Origin: BAIKAL-G1 sp943369525
GTDB taxonomy: Bacteria > Cyanobacteriota > Cyanobacteriia > PCC-6307 > Cyanobiaceae
DNA length: 64,000 bases
NCBI GenBank assembly: GCA_943369525.1
Contig: CALRNL020000003.1
Location: 124,001 to 188,000, forward strand
Direction of reading: 5' to 3'
Shown here: positions 41,710 to 50,537 of the stretch, one piece after another
Layout of the letters: every line of letters starts with the position of its first letter
How positions within the stretch are numbered: the stretch's first letter is position 1
The notes under the pieces: model-generated
The model's database searches: none
What the model saw: the letters and a program-made list of their open reading frames with translations, nothing else
What the model was told of the DNA's origin: nothing
Program-made: the position numbers and the translations under genes

Positions 41710-42414
41710 TCAGGCCACCAGCTCCAGCAGCCCCATCTGGCCGCCCGCCAGGGGCCGGTGCCGGATCCGGCCAAAGCCGGCCTGGCGGGCCAGGGCTTCC
41801 TGCTGGGAGCCGGTGGGGAAGCGGGCCAGGCTCGCCTCCAGGTAGGCGTAATGGGCTTCTAGATCGGCCTGGCGGGCCAGGGGCACCACCAGCTGGCGCA
41901 GGTAGAAGCGCTGGAAGCGGGCCACCGGGCCGGCGGGATCCTCGGGCCGGTTGAAATCGAGCACGGCGGCGCGGCCGCCGGGGCGCAGCAGCCGCCGCAA
42001 TTCGCCCAGGCCCACCAGGGGATCGGCCAGGTTGCGCAGGCCGTAGGCGACCACGGCCCCATCGGCCCAGCCGTCCGGCAGGCCGGTGGCCAGGGCATCG
42101 CCCAGGCGCCAGTGCAGGTTCAACCAGGGTTGACGGGCGGCCCGGCGCCGGGCCAGCTCCAGGGGCGCTGCCGCGGCATCAAGGCCCAGCACCTGGCCTC
42201 CCGGACGCACTTTTTCGGCGAGAAGCAGGGCTAGATCCCCGGTGCCGCAGCAGAGGTCGAGCAGGCGCTGGCCTGGCCTGGGCGCCAGATAGGCTATGGC
42301 CTGACGCTTCCAGAGGCGGTGCAGGCCCAGGCTGAGGGTGTCGTTGAGGCGGTCGTAGGCGGGTGCGATCTGCTCAAACAGCTGGCGCACGGCCGCCGGA
42401 TCACCGGGTTGCAT
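41710..42414 (-). CDS. menG: Demethylphylloquinone/menaquinone C-methyltransferase
   Basis: UbiE/MenG-family SAM methyltransferase for the last ring methylation in phylloquinone synthesis. Start ATG 42414 (MQPGDPAAVRQLFEQIAPAYDRLNDTLSLGLHRLWKRQ), typical of the family; an in-frame ATG at 42432 also exists. Motifs: LLDLCCGTGDLALLLAEKV (SAM motif I), VLGLDAAAAPL, DGAVVAYGLRNLADP (UbiE signature 2 region), LRPGGRAAVLDFNRP. 234 residues. It overlaps the upstream small membrane protein gene by 14 nt, so the two are cotranscribed. Confidence 0.92.
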   Translation of the reverse strand: MQPGDPAAVRQLFEQIAPAYDRLNDTLSLGLHRLWKRQAIAYLAPRPGQRLLDLCCGTGDLALLLAEKVRPGGQVLGLDAAAAPLELARRRAARQPWLNLHWRLGDALATGLPDGWADGAVVAYGLRNLADPLVGLGELRRLLRPGGRAAVLDFNRPEDPAGPVARFQRFYLRQLVVPLARQADLEAHYAYLEASLARFPTGSQQEALARQAGFGRIRHRPLAGGQMGLLELVA

Positions 42415-42736
42415 GGCGTTCGAGGGGGCCATCCCAGGGGAGGGAAATGGCATCCAAGCTGATCCCCGCCTCGCTGCCGTTGGCGTTGCCCATGGCGGGG
42501 GGATAGGGCAACAAATCGCGGGCATCAAGCCGATCGGGGCTCGTGAGGGTGAGCACCATCACCGTGGCCAGCCCCACCGCCGCCGAGCACACCATGCAGC
42601 CGGCCAACATTAGGGAAAACTCCTTGCGCTGGTTGGCCGCCTCCATCAGCTGCAGGGCCCAGGCCACCAGGGCGACCACCACCAGCACCATCAGCACGCC
42701 GAGGGCGGTTGCGGGGGTGGGGAGGGACGGGACCAC
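42401..42736 (-). CDS. Small two-span membrane protein upstream of menG
   Basis: 111 residues with two membrane segments: TALGVLMVLVVVALVAWALQL and FSLMLAGCMVCSAAVGLATVMVLTL, then a polar tail (SPDRLDARDLLPYPPAMGNANGSEAG). The ATG at 42736 is used; ATG 42691 would remove the first residues only. The 3' end overlaps menG by 14 nt. No domain recognised. Confidence 0.65.
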   Translation of the reverse strand: MVPSLPTPATALGVLMVLVVVALVAWALQLMEAANQRKEFSLMLAGCMVCSAAVGLATVMVLTLTSPDRLDARDLLPYPPAMGNANGSEAGISLDAISLPWDGPLERHATR

Positions 42737-43171
42737 GGCGGCAGGGGCGCTGGAACGGGATTGGGGCAGGAACTCGCCGGGGGAAGCCGGGGGCGAAACG
42801 GCTGGGGACTGCCGAGTCCCAACCTGTTAAAAATCAATGTAACGAGTGTTAAAGGGCTTCGCGATCACCCGGCGGCCCGCGGCCGGCGCCAGCCAGTCGC
42901 GCTGGGAGCGGCGCAGCGGTTCCGGGGCCCATGGGCGGCGCCGGGGTCCCTGGCGCCAGGGTCCCCGGCGGCTTGGCCCCGGGCGACTTGGCCTGGGGCG
43001 GGCAAACCAGCCCCAGGCCAAGCCCCAGCGGCAGCACCAGCCCCAGCCCCAGCCCCTTGGCCCTTTCAGCCCTTAGCCCTTAGCCCTTCCGGCCTTTAGC
43101 CCTGCCAGCCCCTTGGCCCCCAGGGCCCAACCGGCGCTCGCCGCCGGATCTTTGGCTGCGGCTGCTAGGGC
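42737..43171. other. Intergenic region of about 435 bp with CCAGCCC/AGCCCTT low-complexity repeats
   Basis: Between hisF and the small membrane protein. Contains CAGCCC-type runs at 43010-43055 and AGCCCTT repeated three times at 43068-43090. An AT-rich patch (AAAAATCAATGTAACGAGTGTTAAAG-like, 42828-42855) may hold the promoter of the minus-strand genes. No gene seen. Confidence 0.5.
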
Positions 43172-43981
43172 CTAGGCCCCCGGCGCCTGCTCCAGGGGCC
43201 GCAGGTTTACCCCCTGGGCCAGTAACTCCGTTTTGATCTGCTCCACGGTCAGCACCCCGTCGTGGAGCAGGGAGGCCAGCAGGGCCGCCGAGGCCCGGCC
43301 TTCCCCCAGGGCCGCGCCGATGTGGGCAATGCTGCCGGCCCCGCCCGAGGCGATCACGGGCACGGCCACCGCCTCGGCCACGGCCCGGGTCAGGGCCAGG
43401 TCGTAGCCGGCCTGGGTGCCATCGCCATCCATGGAGGTGAGCAGGATTTCGCCAGCCCCCAGGCCCACCACCTGCCGGGCCCAGGCCACCGCATCGAGGC
43501 CCGTGTTCTCGCGGCCGCCTTTGACAAACACATCCCAACCCCCTGTTCGACTGACCTCTGGCCCGCCGGAGGGGCCCCGCCGGGCCCGGGCATCGATGGC
43601 CACGACGATGCACTGGCAGCCAAACCGCCGGGCTCCCTCGGCCACCAGTTGGGGATCGGCCACGGCCGAGGAATTGAGGCTGATCTTGTCGGCGCCGGCC
43701 CGCAGCAGCTCGGTGATGCCTTCCACGGAGCGGATGCCGCCGCCGACGGTGAAGGGGATCGTCACCGCCTCGGCGGTGCGCCGTACCAACTCCACCAGGG
43801 TGCTGCGGCCCTGGTGGCTGGCGGCGATGTCGAGGAAGACCAGCTCATCGGCGCCGGAGGCGCTGTAGCGGCAGGCCAGCTCCACCGGGTCGCCGGCATC
43901 GCGCAGGCCGACAAAATTGATCCCCTTCACCACCCGGCCATCGGCCACGTCAAGACAGGGAATGATCCGTTTGGCGACCAT
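43172..43981 (-). CDS. hisF: Imidazole glycerol phosphate synthase cyclase subunit
   Basis: TIM-barrel cyclase of histidine synthesis that uses ammonia from HisH. MVAKRIIPCLDVADGRVVKGINFVGLRDAGDP with the catalytic Asp (LD at residue about 11), ELVFLDIAAS, PFTVGGGIRSVEGITELLRAGADKISLNSSAV, IVVAIDARAR, and the second catalytic Asp in LLTSMDGDGTQAGYDL, plus PVIASGGAGSIAHIG. 269 residues. ATG start. It is divergent from the petP-chlG-pbp operon. Confidence 0.96.
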   Translation of the reverse strand: MVAKRIIPCLDVADGRVVKGINFVGLRDAGDPVELACRYSASGADELVFLDIAASHQGRSTLVELVRRTAEAVTIPFTVGGGIRSVEGITELLRAGADKISLNSSAVADPQLVAEGARRFGCQCIVVAIDARARRGPSGGPEVSRTGGWDVFVKGGRENTGLDAVAWARQVVGLGAGEILLTSMDGDGTQAGYDLALTRAVAEAVAVPVIASGGAGSIAHIGAALGEGRASAALLASLLHDGVLTVEQIKTELLAQGVNLRPLEQAPGA

Positions 43982-44037
43982 GGCGGGGCGGCGGGGAAGC
44001 GCTGGTAAGGTTGCGCAACTTTTCCGTTACGCCGGTT

Positions 44038-44250
44038 ATGTCCCAGGCTGCCATCACCATCGGCTCGAAGGTGCGGGTCACCCGGGTTCGCGACCGGATC
44101 CCCGCCGACCTGGTCGCCACCCTCCAGGCCGATGCCACCGGCACGGTGAAGGATTTCAAGCTCACCGATGGCAAGGGCATCGGCGTGGTGGTGGAACTGA
44201 ACGCCGGCCCCACCACCTGGTTCTTCGACGACGAAATCACCCCCGCCTGA
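44038..44250 (+). CDS. petP: PetP-like cytochrome b6f accessory subunit (DUF2862)
   Basis: 70 residues, SH3-like fold expected: SQAAITIGSKVRVTRVRDRIPADLVATL, GTVKDFKLTDGKGIGVVVEL, TWFFDDEI. This is the pattern of the cyanobacterial DUF2862/PetP family, a peripheral cytochrome b6f subunit that affects linear electron flow. Start ATG 44038. Thirteen nt separate it from chlG, indicating cotranscription. Confidence 0.82.
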   Translation: MSQAAITIGSKVRVTRVRDRIPADLVATLQADATGTVKDFKLTDGKGIGVVVELNAGPTTWFFDDEITPA

Positions 44251-44263
44251 GGCCAGAGAGTCC

Positions 44264-45298
44264 GTGAGCGATAGCCCCAACCAAGCCAGCCCCCGCCCCG
44301 CCCCAACGCCGCCTGGGGACCAGGGTCCCGGCGGCGGGGCCCGCCAGCTGTTGGGCATGAAGGGTGCCAGCGGCACCTCCAACATTTGGAAAATCCGGCT
44401 CCAGCTGATGAAGCCGGTCACCTGGATTCCCCTGATCTGGGGGGTGCTCTGTGGCGCCGCCGCCTCGGGCCGCTTCCACTGGACCCTGCCGGAGGTGGCC
44501 GCCTCCATAGCCTGCATGGTGATGAGCGGGCCCCTGCTGGCCGGCTACACCCAAACGATCAACGACTACTACGACCGCGAGATCGACGCGATCAACGAGC
44601 CCTACCGGCCGATTCCCTCCGGGGCCATCCCCCTGGGCCAGGTGAAAGCCCAGATCTGGATCCTGCTGCTCGCGGGCCTGGCCGTGGCCTATGGCCTCGA
44701 CCTCTGGGCCGGCCACCGCACGCCGGTGGTGTTCCTGCTGGCCCTGGGCGGCTCGTTGGTGAGCTTCATCTACTCAGCGCCGCCCCTGAAGCTCAAACAA
44801 AATGGTTGGTTGGGCAACTATGCCCTCGGCGCCAGCTATATCGCCCTGCCCTGGTGGGCCGGCCAGGCCCTGTTTGGCCAGCTCACCTGGACCACGGCCC
44901 TGCTCACCCTGGCCTACAGCCTGGCGGGCCTGGGCATTGCCGTGGTTAACGATTTCAAGAGCATCGAAGGCGACCGGGCCCTGGGGCTGGCCTCCCTGCC
45001 GGTGGTGTTCGGCGCCCAGCGGGCCAGCTGGATCAGCGCCGCCATGATCAACCTGTTCCAGCTGGCCATGGTGGCCGTGTTGATTGCCATCGGCCAACAC
45101 TTCTCGGCCGTGTTGCTGGTGCTGTTGATCGTGCCCCAGATGACCTTCCAGGACATCTGGCTGCTGCGCGATCCGGTGGCCTTTGATGTCAAATACCAGG
45201 CCAGTGCCCAGCCCTTCTTGGTGATCGGCATGCTCGTCACGGCCCTGGCGATCGGCCACAGCTCCCTGACCACGGGCCTGGTGCCGGTGGGCATGTGA
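44264..45298 (+). CDS. chlG: Chlorophyll synthase
   Basis: UbiA-family prenyltransferase esterifying chlorophyllide a with phytyl or geranylgeranyl diphosphate in the thylakoid membrane. About nine membrane segments. The allylic diphosphate motif is TQTINDYYDREIDAINEPYRPIPSG (first Asp-rich motif) and the second is VNDFKSIEGDRALGLASLP. LMKPVTWIPLIWGVLCGAA opens the domain. Start GTG 44264; 344 residues. Its stop overlaps the penicillin-binding protein gene (GTGA). Confidence 0.96.
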   Translation: MSDSPNQASPRPAPTPPGDQGPGGGARQLLGMKGASGTSNIWKIRLQLMKPVTWIPLIWGVLCGAAASGRFHWTLPEVAASIACMVMSGPLLAGYTQTINDYYDREIDAINEPYRPIPSGAIPLGQVKAQIWILLLAGLAVAYGLDLWAGHRTPVVFLLALGGSLVSFIYSAPPLKLKQNGWLGNYALGASYIALPWWAGQALFGQLTWTTALLTLAYSLAGLGIAVVNDFKSIEGDRALGLASLPVVFGAQRASWISAAMINLFQLAMVAVLIAIGQHFSAVLLVLLIVPQMTFQDIWLLRDPVAFDVKYQASAQPFLVIGMLVTALAIGHSSLTTGLVPVGM

Positions 45299-47463
45299 AC
45301 GGGCGCCAGCGCCAGCTGCTGGTCGCCGGCCTCTGGGCCGCCGGCATCGGTGCTGTTGGAGCTGTGGGGCACTCCGTGCTGGTGCAGGGCTTCGACAAGC
45401 TCCTGCCCGATGTGCGCCACATCAACAGCTTTAACCGGCCTGGCACGGTCACGGTGTTGTCGGCCGATGGCCAGGTGATCCAGAAGCTGGGGCCCGCCAC
45501 CCGCGACAAGGTGGCCAGTGGCCAGATGCCCGAACTGGTCAAACGGGCCTTCATCGCCGCAGAAGATCGGCGCTTCTACCAGCACGATGGCATCGACCTG
45601 GTGGGCATCGGCCGGGCGGTGGTGCGCAACATCACCCGCCGCTCCTTTGAAGAAGGGGCCAGCACGATTACCCAGCAGCTGGCCCGCACGGTTTTCCTCA
45701 GCCAGGACCGCACGATTACCCGCAAACTCGAGGAAGCGGCCCTGGCCGGCAAACTCGAGCGTCAGCTCAGCAAGGAGCAGATCCTTGAGCAATATCTCAA
45801 CTACGTGTATCTGGGCTCCGGTGCCTACGGCGTGTCCGACGCGGCCTGGATCTACTTTTCCAAAACGCCCGATGAGCTGACCCTGCCGGAGGCCGCCCTG
45901 ATCGCCGGCCTGCCGCCGGCCCCTTCGGTCTATTCGCCCCTGGTCAATCCCGATCTGGCCCTGCAGCGGCGCCGGATCGTGCTGCGGCGCATGCGTGAGG
46001 CCGGCTTCATCGACGATCGCCAGCAGGCCGAGGCCGGGGCCACGCCCCTCAAGCTCAAGCCGGCCGTGCCGAAATATTGGGATAGCCGCGCCCCCTACTT
46101 CACCAGCTGGGTGGCCCAGGAGCTACCCAAGGTGCTCAGCCCGGAGCAACTGGAGGTGGGCGGCCTGACGATCCGCAGCAGCCTCAATTTGGCCTGGCAG
46201 GGCCATGCCCAAAAGATCATCGATAGCCACGCCCCCGGCGCCATGCAGGGGGCCCTGGTCTCGATCGAACCGGACACCGGCCTGGTGCGGGCCCTGGTGG
46301 GGGGCAAGGATTACACCAAGAGCCAGTTCAACAGGGCGGTTCAGGCCCTGCGCTCCCCCGGCTCCACCTTCAAGCTGTTTGTGTATCTCACGGCCCTCAA
46401 ACAGGGCATGAAGCCGGAAGACATCTTGGTGGATGAACCGCGCTGTTTTGCCGGTTATTGCCCGAACAACTTCCGCAACCGTTTCATGGGCCGGGTGCCG
46501 ATGTGGGTGGCGATGCAGAACTCCCTCAACGTGGTGGCGGTGGGGCTACTGCAGAAGGTGGGCTTTGACCCGGTGATTGCCACGGCCCGCAGCCTGGGGA
46601 TCACCCGGCCCCTGGGCCGCTATTACCCGATGGCGATCGGCGCCTACGAACAGACCGTGCTCGACATGACGGCCGCCTACGCGGCGATCACCAACCGGGG
46701 CGTGTATGTCAGCCCCACCCCCTTTGAGGAAATCCTTGGCCCCAATGGCGACCTGCTCTGGAGCCGGCGCGTCGATGGCGACCGGGGCCGCCGGGCCGTG
46801 GATAGCCCCCTGGCCGACGCCATGGTTTGGATGCAGCAACAGGTGGTAAAGGGGGGCACGGGCGGTGGCGCCGCCCTGCCGGATCGGCCGGTAGCGGGCA
46901 AGACCGGCACCTCCGAATCGGGCCGGGACCTCTGGTTCATCGGCTCGATCCCCCAGCTCACCACGGCGGTTTGGCTCGGCTACGACGACAGCCGCGAGAC
47001 CCGCAACACCAGCGTGCTCGCCACCATCGCCTGGCACGACTACATGGCGCCGCTGGCTAGGGACCTGCCGGTGCGCCAATTCCCGCCCAAACCTGTTCTC
47101 ACCACTAGCTTCCAGCCCCCAGCCAAGCCCAAGCCCAAGCCAGTCCCCGCTCCCCAGGAGTGGGCCCCCTCGGGCCTGCTGCCCGGTGAGCGCCCCGATC
47201 CGGCCCCCAGCCCGGCCGAGGCCGATCCCTCTATCCCGCCGCCTAGCCAGGCTCCGGCCAACGGCGGCAATGGCGCCCCTGGTGGCCCGGCACCGGCAGC
47301 CGCTGGCGGCGGCCCAGCGACCCGCCCGGCGCCGAACCCCGCCCCCAGACGCCTACCGCCGTTGCCGCCCAGCCCGCCGAGCCCCAGCCGCGGGCCCCTC
47401 ACCGCCCCCCCGCCCCTGGCCAGCCCGGCGGCCGCCCCAACGGCGCCCCCGCCCCTGCCCTGA
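45295..47463 (+). CDS. Class A penicillin-binding protein (PBP1A-like)
   Basis: Bifunctional peptidoglycan synthase, 722 residues, start GTG 45295 overlapping chlG. A membrane anchor (LLVAGLWAAGIGAVGAVGHSVL) is followed by the GT51 transglycosylase domain: AFIAAEDRRFYQHDGIDLVG, EEGASTITQQLARTVFLSQ, LNYVYLGSGAYGV. The transpeptidase domain has SxxK (LRSPGSTFKLF), SxN (NSLN) and KTG (VAGKTGTSESGRDLWF). The tail of about 120 residues (from 600) is Pro/Ala rich and disordered, probably spanning the wall. It is an unusual partner for chlG and may simply share its transcript. Confidence 0.94.
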   Translation: MNGRQRQLLVAGLWAAGIGAVGAVGHSVLVQGFDKLLPDVRHINSFNRPGTVTVLSADGQVIQKLGPATRDKVASGQMPELVKRAFIAAEDRRFYQHDGIDLVGIGRAVVRNITRRSFEEGASTITQQLARTVFLSQDRTITRKLEEAALAGKLERQLSKEQILEQYLNYVYLGSGAYGVSDAAWIYFSKTPDELTLPEAALIAGLPPAPSVYSPLVNPDLALQRRRIVLRRMREAGFIDDRQQAEAGATPLKLKPAVPKYWDSRAPYFTSWVAQELPKVLSPEQLEVGGLTIRSSLNLAWQGHAQKIIDSHAPGAMQGALVSIEPDTGLVRALVGGKDYTKSQFNRAVQALRSPGSTFKLFVYLTALKQGMKPEDILVDEPRCFAGYCPNNFRNRFMGRVPMWVAMQNSLNVVAVGLLQKVGFDPVIATARSLGITRPLGRYYPMAIGAYEQTVLDMTAAYAAITNRGVYVSPTPFEEILGPNGDLLWSRRVDGDRGRRAVDSPLADAMVWMQQQVVKGGTGGGAALPDRPVAGKTGTSESGRDLWFIGSIPQLTTAVWLGYDDSRETRNTSVLATIAWHDYMAPLARDLPVRQFPPKPVLTTSFQPPAKPKPKPVPAPQEWAPSGLLPGERPDPAPSPAEADPSIPPPSQAPANGGNGAPGGPAPAAAGGGPATRPAPNPAPRRLPPLPPSPPSPSRGPLTAPPPLASPAAAPTAPPPLP

Positions 47464-47547
47464 GCGGCCAGGCCCGCTGGCGCAGAGGTGGATGGGGATG
47501 GGGGCCTGCCTAGGGGGCCAGGGCCGGCGGTTGCCTCGGAGAGTCCG

Positions 47548-49248
47548 TTACCCGGGCGCCTGCAGGGCCGCAGCAAAGAAGCCATCACCGCCGGGGCCAG
47601 GGCCAGGGCCGGCTCCCGCCGGGCTAGGGGCCTGGCCAGCCGGGGCTGGGTCCGCTTCCGCGGTTGGCGCTCCGGGGCCGCTTGCCCTGGCATCTTCGAG
47701 GGCGCCCCCCGGGCCCTGACCCGGCCAGAGCTGCCAGCTCTCCAGCAGGCGCCAGCCCGGGTGGGCGGCCAGGAAGGCGGCGATCAGCTCGCCATTTTCG
47801 CGGGGGTGCACGGTGCAGGTGGCATAGACCAGCCGGCCGCCGGGCCGCAGCAGGGGCGCCAGGCCCTCCAGCAGCTGGCCTTGCAAGCGCACCAGCTCGT
47901 CGATCGCCGCCGGCCCAATCCGCCAGCGGGCATCGGCGTGGCGGGCCAGGGTGCCGAGGCCGGAGCAGGGGGCATCGACCAGGATCCGGTCAAATCCGCC
48001 TTGCCACCAGGCGCCATCGCAATTCCCAGGGCCGGAGCTGGCGCTGGGGGTGAGGGCTGCGGGCCCAGCCGCCCCATCGGCCTGGCCGGGCTCAACATCA
48101 ACATCGGCATCGGCCGGGCTTGGCCCTGGCCGGCCGGCCAGGGTGGTGCCATCGCCGACCCGGGGGTGGACGCAGGTCAGGCCCAGGCGCTCTAGATTGC
48201 GGCCGACCCGCTGCAGGCGCGCGGCGCTGCGGTCGAGGGCCACCACTTCGCCCCGGTCGCCCATCAGCTCGGCCAGGTGGGTGCTCTTGCCGCCGGGGGC
48301 GGCGCAGGCATCGAGGATCCGCTCGCCCGGCTGGGGATCGAGCAGGGGGGCGATGCGTTGGGCCGAGCGGTCTTGGACGCACCAGCGGCCCTCGGCGTAG
48401 CCGGGCAACTGGCGCAGGTCGCCGCTGCGGCCCCCCAGCACCAGGCCCTGGGGCAGGCCGGCCAGGGGTTCGGCCGCCACGCCGGCGGCCCGCAGGTCGG
48501 CGAGCAGCTGCTCGCGGCTGCCCCGCAGGGGGTTGCAGCGCAAATCAAGGCTGGGGGGCTGGTTGCAGGCCACGGCAAAGGCTTCGGCCTCGGGGGCCGG
48601 CAGCCAGGCCAGCAGCGCCTGGGCCAGCCAGTCCGGCAAGGACTGGCGCCGGGCCAGGGCCAGGGCCGGAACGGCGGGCAGCACCAGGCCATTACCCGCC
48701 TCCTGCTGGCGTAGGAAGGAGCGCAGCAGCCCATTCACCACCGGCGCCAGACGGGCCAGGCCGCCGCGCTTGGCCAGTTCCACGCTGGTGCTCACCGCCG
48801 CCGAGGCAGGCACCCGGTCGCTGGCCAGCAGTTGGTAGAGGCCCAGGTGCAGCAACCAGCGCAGCTTGGGCGGCTGGCGCTCCGCCGGCACCTTGCCCAG
48901 CTGGTCGAGCCAGCCATCGAGCAGGCGCCGCTGGCGAATCGCCCCGTAGGCCAGCTCCGTGGCCAGGGCCCGGTCCTGGCCCGTTAGGGGGTGGCGCTGC
49001 AATTCCCGCTCCAGGGCGCCATCGGCGTAGGCGCCGGCCGCCACGGCCTGCAACACCTGCCAGGCGACTTGGCGCGGCGCCAGGCCAATCGCCCCAGGGC
49101 TTCCTGCTCCGCTCTCCCCTCCCACCGTCCCACTGGCCTGCCCTTGGCCTTGCCCCTGGCCTGGCCGCTGCTGGGGGGAGCTGGGCGCCTTGGCGGGTTG
49201 GGGCCTGGGGGCGGAAGGGCTCAAAGGCTCGGGCTTGGCTTTCTCCAC
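47548..49248 (-). CDS. rsmB: 16S rRNA m5C967 methyltransferase
   Basis: 566 residues. N-terminal NusB-like RNA-binding domain (RQVAWQVLQAVAAGAYADGALERELQ, LATELAYGAIRQRRLLDGWLDQL) and a C-terminal RsmB methyltransferase. SAM motif I: ILDACAAPGGKSTHLAELMGDRGEVVALDRS; motif IV with the PCS catalytic dyad: FDRILVDAPCSGLGTLARHADARW; motif VI: RLVYATCTVHPRENGELIAAFL with the second Cys. It carries a low-complexity N-terminal tail and insertions of Gly/Pro/Ala in the catalytic domain (around 385-415) and C-terminus. It is followed upstream by the alkyltransferase-like gene 2 nt away on the same strand. Confidence 0.93.
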   Translation of the reverse strand: MEKAKPEPLSPSAPRPQPAKAPSSPQQRPGQGQGQGQASGTVGGESGAGSPGAIGLAPRQVAWQVLQAVAAGAYADGALERELQRHPLTGQDRALATELAYGAIRQRRLLDGWLDQLGKVPAERQPPKLRWLLHLGLYQLLASDRVPASAAVSTSVELAKRGGLARLAPVVNGLLRSFLRQQEAGNGLVLPAVPALALARRQSLPDWLAQALLAWLPAPEAEAFAVACNQPPSLDLRCNPLRGSREQLLADLRAAGVAAEPLAGLPQGLVLGGRSGDLRQLPGYAEGRWCVQDRSAQRIAPLLDPQPGERILDACAAPGGKSTHLAELMGDRGEVVALDRSAARLQRVGRNLERLGLTCVHPRVGDGTTLAGRPGPSPADADVDVEPGQADGAAGPAALTPSASSGPGNCDGAWWQGGFDRILVDAPCSGLGTLARHADARWRIGPAAIDELVRLQGQLLEGLAPLLRPGGRLVYATCTVHPRENGELIAAFLAAHPGWRLLESWQLWPGQGPGGALEDARASGPGAPTAEADPAPAGQAPSPAGAGPGPGPGGDGFFAAALQAPG

Positions 49249-49250
49249 AG

Positions 49251-49640
49251 CTAGCGCCCCAGGGGCCCTTCGAGGGCACCGGGAGCGGCCGGCTGCCAGC
49301 GGTGGGCCGCCAGGGGCAGCCGGCCATCGGCCGCCACGGCAATGCCCTCGGCCAGCAACAGCTCCCGTTGGATCCAGTCCGATCCCCGGCGCGAGGGATC
49401 CATGCTGATGCGCCCCTGGGCGTTCACCACCCGCTGCCAGGGCACGGTTGAGGGCAGGGGCAGGCGCCGCAGGGCCCAGCCCACCTGGCGGGCGGCGCCG
49501 TAGGCACCCAGCAGCTCGGCGATCTGGCCGTAGGTGGCCAGGCGCCCCGAGGGGATCAGGGCCACCAGGGCGTAAACCCGCTGGTCGAAGCCCAGGGGCT
49601 GGGCTGGGCCCGGGGGGCCGCCAGCGAACGGCTCAACCAT
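49251..49640 (-). CDS. Alkyltransferase-like protein (ATL, MGMT fold without active-site Cys)
   Basis: 129 residues. The MGMT DNA-binding fold (FDQRVYALVALIPSGRLATYGQIAELLGAYGAARQVGWALRRLPL) leads to PWQRVVNAQGRIS where the catalytic PCHRV of O6-methylguanine methyltransferase would be, so Cys is Trp. This is the ATL signature: a protein that binds O6-alkylguanine and hands it to nucleotide excision repair. Start ATG 49640. Two nt separate its stop from rsmB, and its start is divergent from trmH. Confidence 0.88.
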   Translation of the reverse strand: MVEPFAGGPPGPAQPLGFDQRVYALVALIPSGRLATYGQIAELLGAYGAARQVGWALRRLPLPSTVPWQRVVNAQGRISMDPSRRGSDWIQRELLLAEGIAVAADGRLPLAAHRWQPAAPGALEGPLGR

Positions 49641-49677
49641 GGCTGAAGGAAGCCCGCAGGACCCGCCCAGCCAGGGC

Positions 49678-49713
49678 CAGGGCCTGCTCCAGGGCCTGCT
49701 CCAGGGCCTGCTT
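49678..49713. repeat. 12-bp tandem repeat, 3 copies
   Basis: Three consecutive units of CAGGGCCTGCTC (third ends in T instead of C) in the gap between the ATL gene and trmH. In one frame they would encode Leu-Leu-Gln-Gly repeats ahead of trmH, but the conserved trmH start lies downstream. Confidence 0.85.
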
Positions 49714-49773
49714 TGGGGCCGGTGCAGGGGCAGGATGCAGCACACAACAAGGCCCGCCTGCAGCGATCCCCCC

Positions 49774-50469
49774 ATGCCCCTGCTGCCGAGACGCTACGAG
49801 CGCCTGCGCGCCGTGCTCAACCGCCGCATGGGCGATCTCACCGTGCTGCTCGAGCAGGTGGATAAGCCCCACAACCTCTCGGCGATCCTGCGCACCTGTG
49901 ATGCGGTGGGGGTGCTGGAGAGCCATGTGGTGAGCCTGCCGGGCCGGCCCCGGATTTTCAACGACACGGCCCTGGGCAGCCAGAAATGGGTGCCCCTCCA
50001 TGCCCACGCCACCAGCGAGGCGGCGATTGCCAGCCTCCAGGCCAGGGGCTTCCGCCTCTATGGCACCCACCTGAGCCAGGCGGCGATCGACTACCGCGAT
50101 TGTGATTTCACCGGCCCCACCGCCTTCCTGCTGGGGGCGGAGAAATGGGGCCTGAGCGAGGCGGCGGCGGCGGCGGTGGACCAGGCGATCGTGATCCCGA
50201 TGACCGGCATGGTGCAGTCGTTGAACGTGTCGGTGGCCACGGCGATTTTGCTGTTTGAGGCCCTGCGCCAACGGCAACGGGCCGGCCTGATCCCCGAGCA
50301 GGGCGAAGGCATCCCCGGCGGGCCCGGGGCCTACGACCGCATCCTGTTCCGCTGGGCCTACCCCCAGGTGGCCGACTGGTGCGAGCGCCAAGGCCGCCCC
50401 TATCCGCCCCTCACGGCCGAGGGCGAAATCGCCGAGCAGCTGCCGCGCACCCTGAAGCTGCGCTACTGA
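49774..50469 (+). CDS. trmH: tRNA (guanosine-2'-O)-methyltransferase TrmH
   Basis: SPOUT methyltransferase modifying Gm18 of tRNA. Start ATG 49774 (MPLLPRRYERLRAVLNRRMGDLTVLLEQVDKPHNLSAILRTCDAVGV). Motif 1 is DKPHNLSAILRTCDAVGV, motif 2 FLLGAEKWGLSE, and motif 3 IPMTGMVQSLNVSVATAILLFEALRQR; the extended C-terminal segment (PYPPLTAEGEI) is also as expected. 231 residues. The frame extends upstream to 49639 but there it encodes Gln/Gly/Leu-rich repeats. The stop codon lies inside the first unit of a 13-bp array. Confidence 0.93.
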   Translation: MPLLPRRYERLRAVLNRRMGDLTVLLEQVDKPHNLSAILRTCDAVGVLESHVVSLPGRPRIFNDTALGSQKWVPLHAHATSEAAIASLQARGFRLYGTHLSQAAIDYRDCDFTGPTAFLLGAEKWGLSEAAAAAVDQAIVIPMTGMVQSLNVSVATAILLFEALRQRQRAGLIPEQGEGIPGGPGAYDRILFRWAYPQVADWCERQGRPYPPLTAEGEIAEQLPRTLKLRY

Positions 50470-50537
50470 GCTGCGTTATTGAGTTGCGCTACTGAGCTGA
50501 ACTCCTCAACTGGGCTACTGGGCTGGGCCCTTGGGCT
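50460..50537. repeat. 13-bp degenerate tandem array starting at the trmH stop
   Basis: Six consecutive 13-bp units: GCGCTACTGAGCT, GCGTTATTGAGTT, GCGCTACTGAGCT, GAACTCCTCAACT, GGGCTACTGGGCT, GGGCCCTTGGGCT. The first overlaps the last codons and stop of trmH, so the array appears to have grown from the gene's 3' end. Confidence 0.8.

Noticed and set aside
41712..42528. MenG start at 42528
   Set aside because: The extra N-terminal residues overlap the small membrane gene and do not belong to the MenG fold; ATG 42414 matches the family start.
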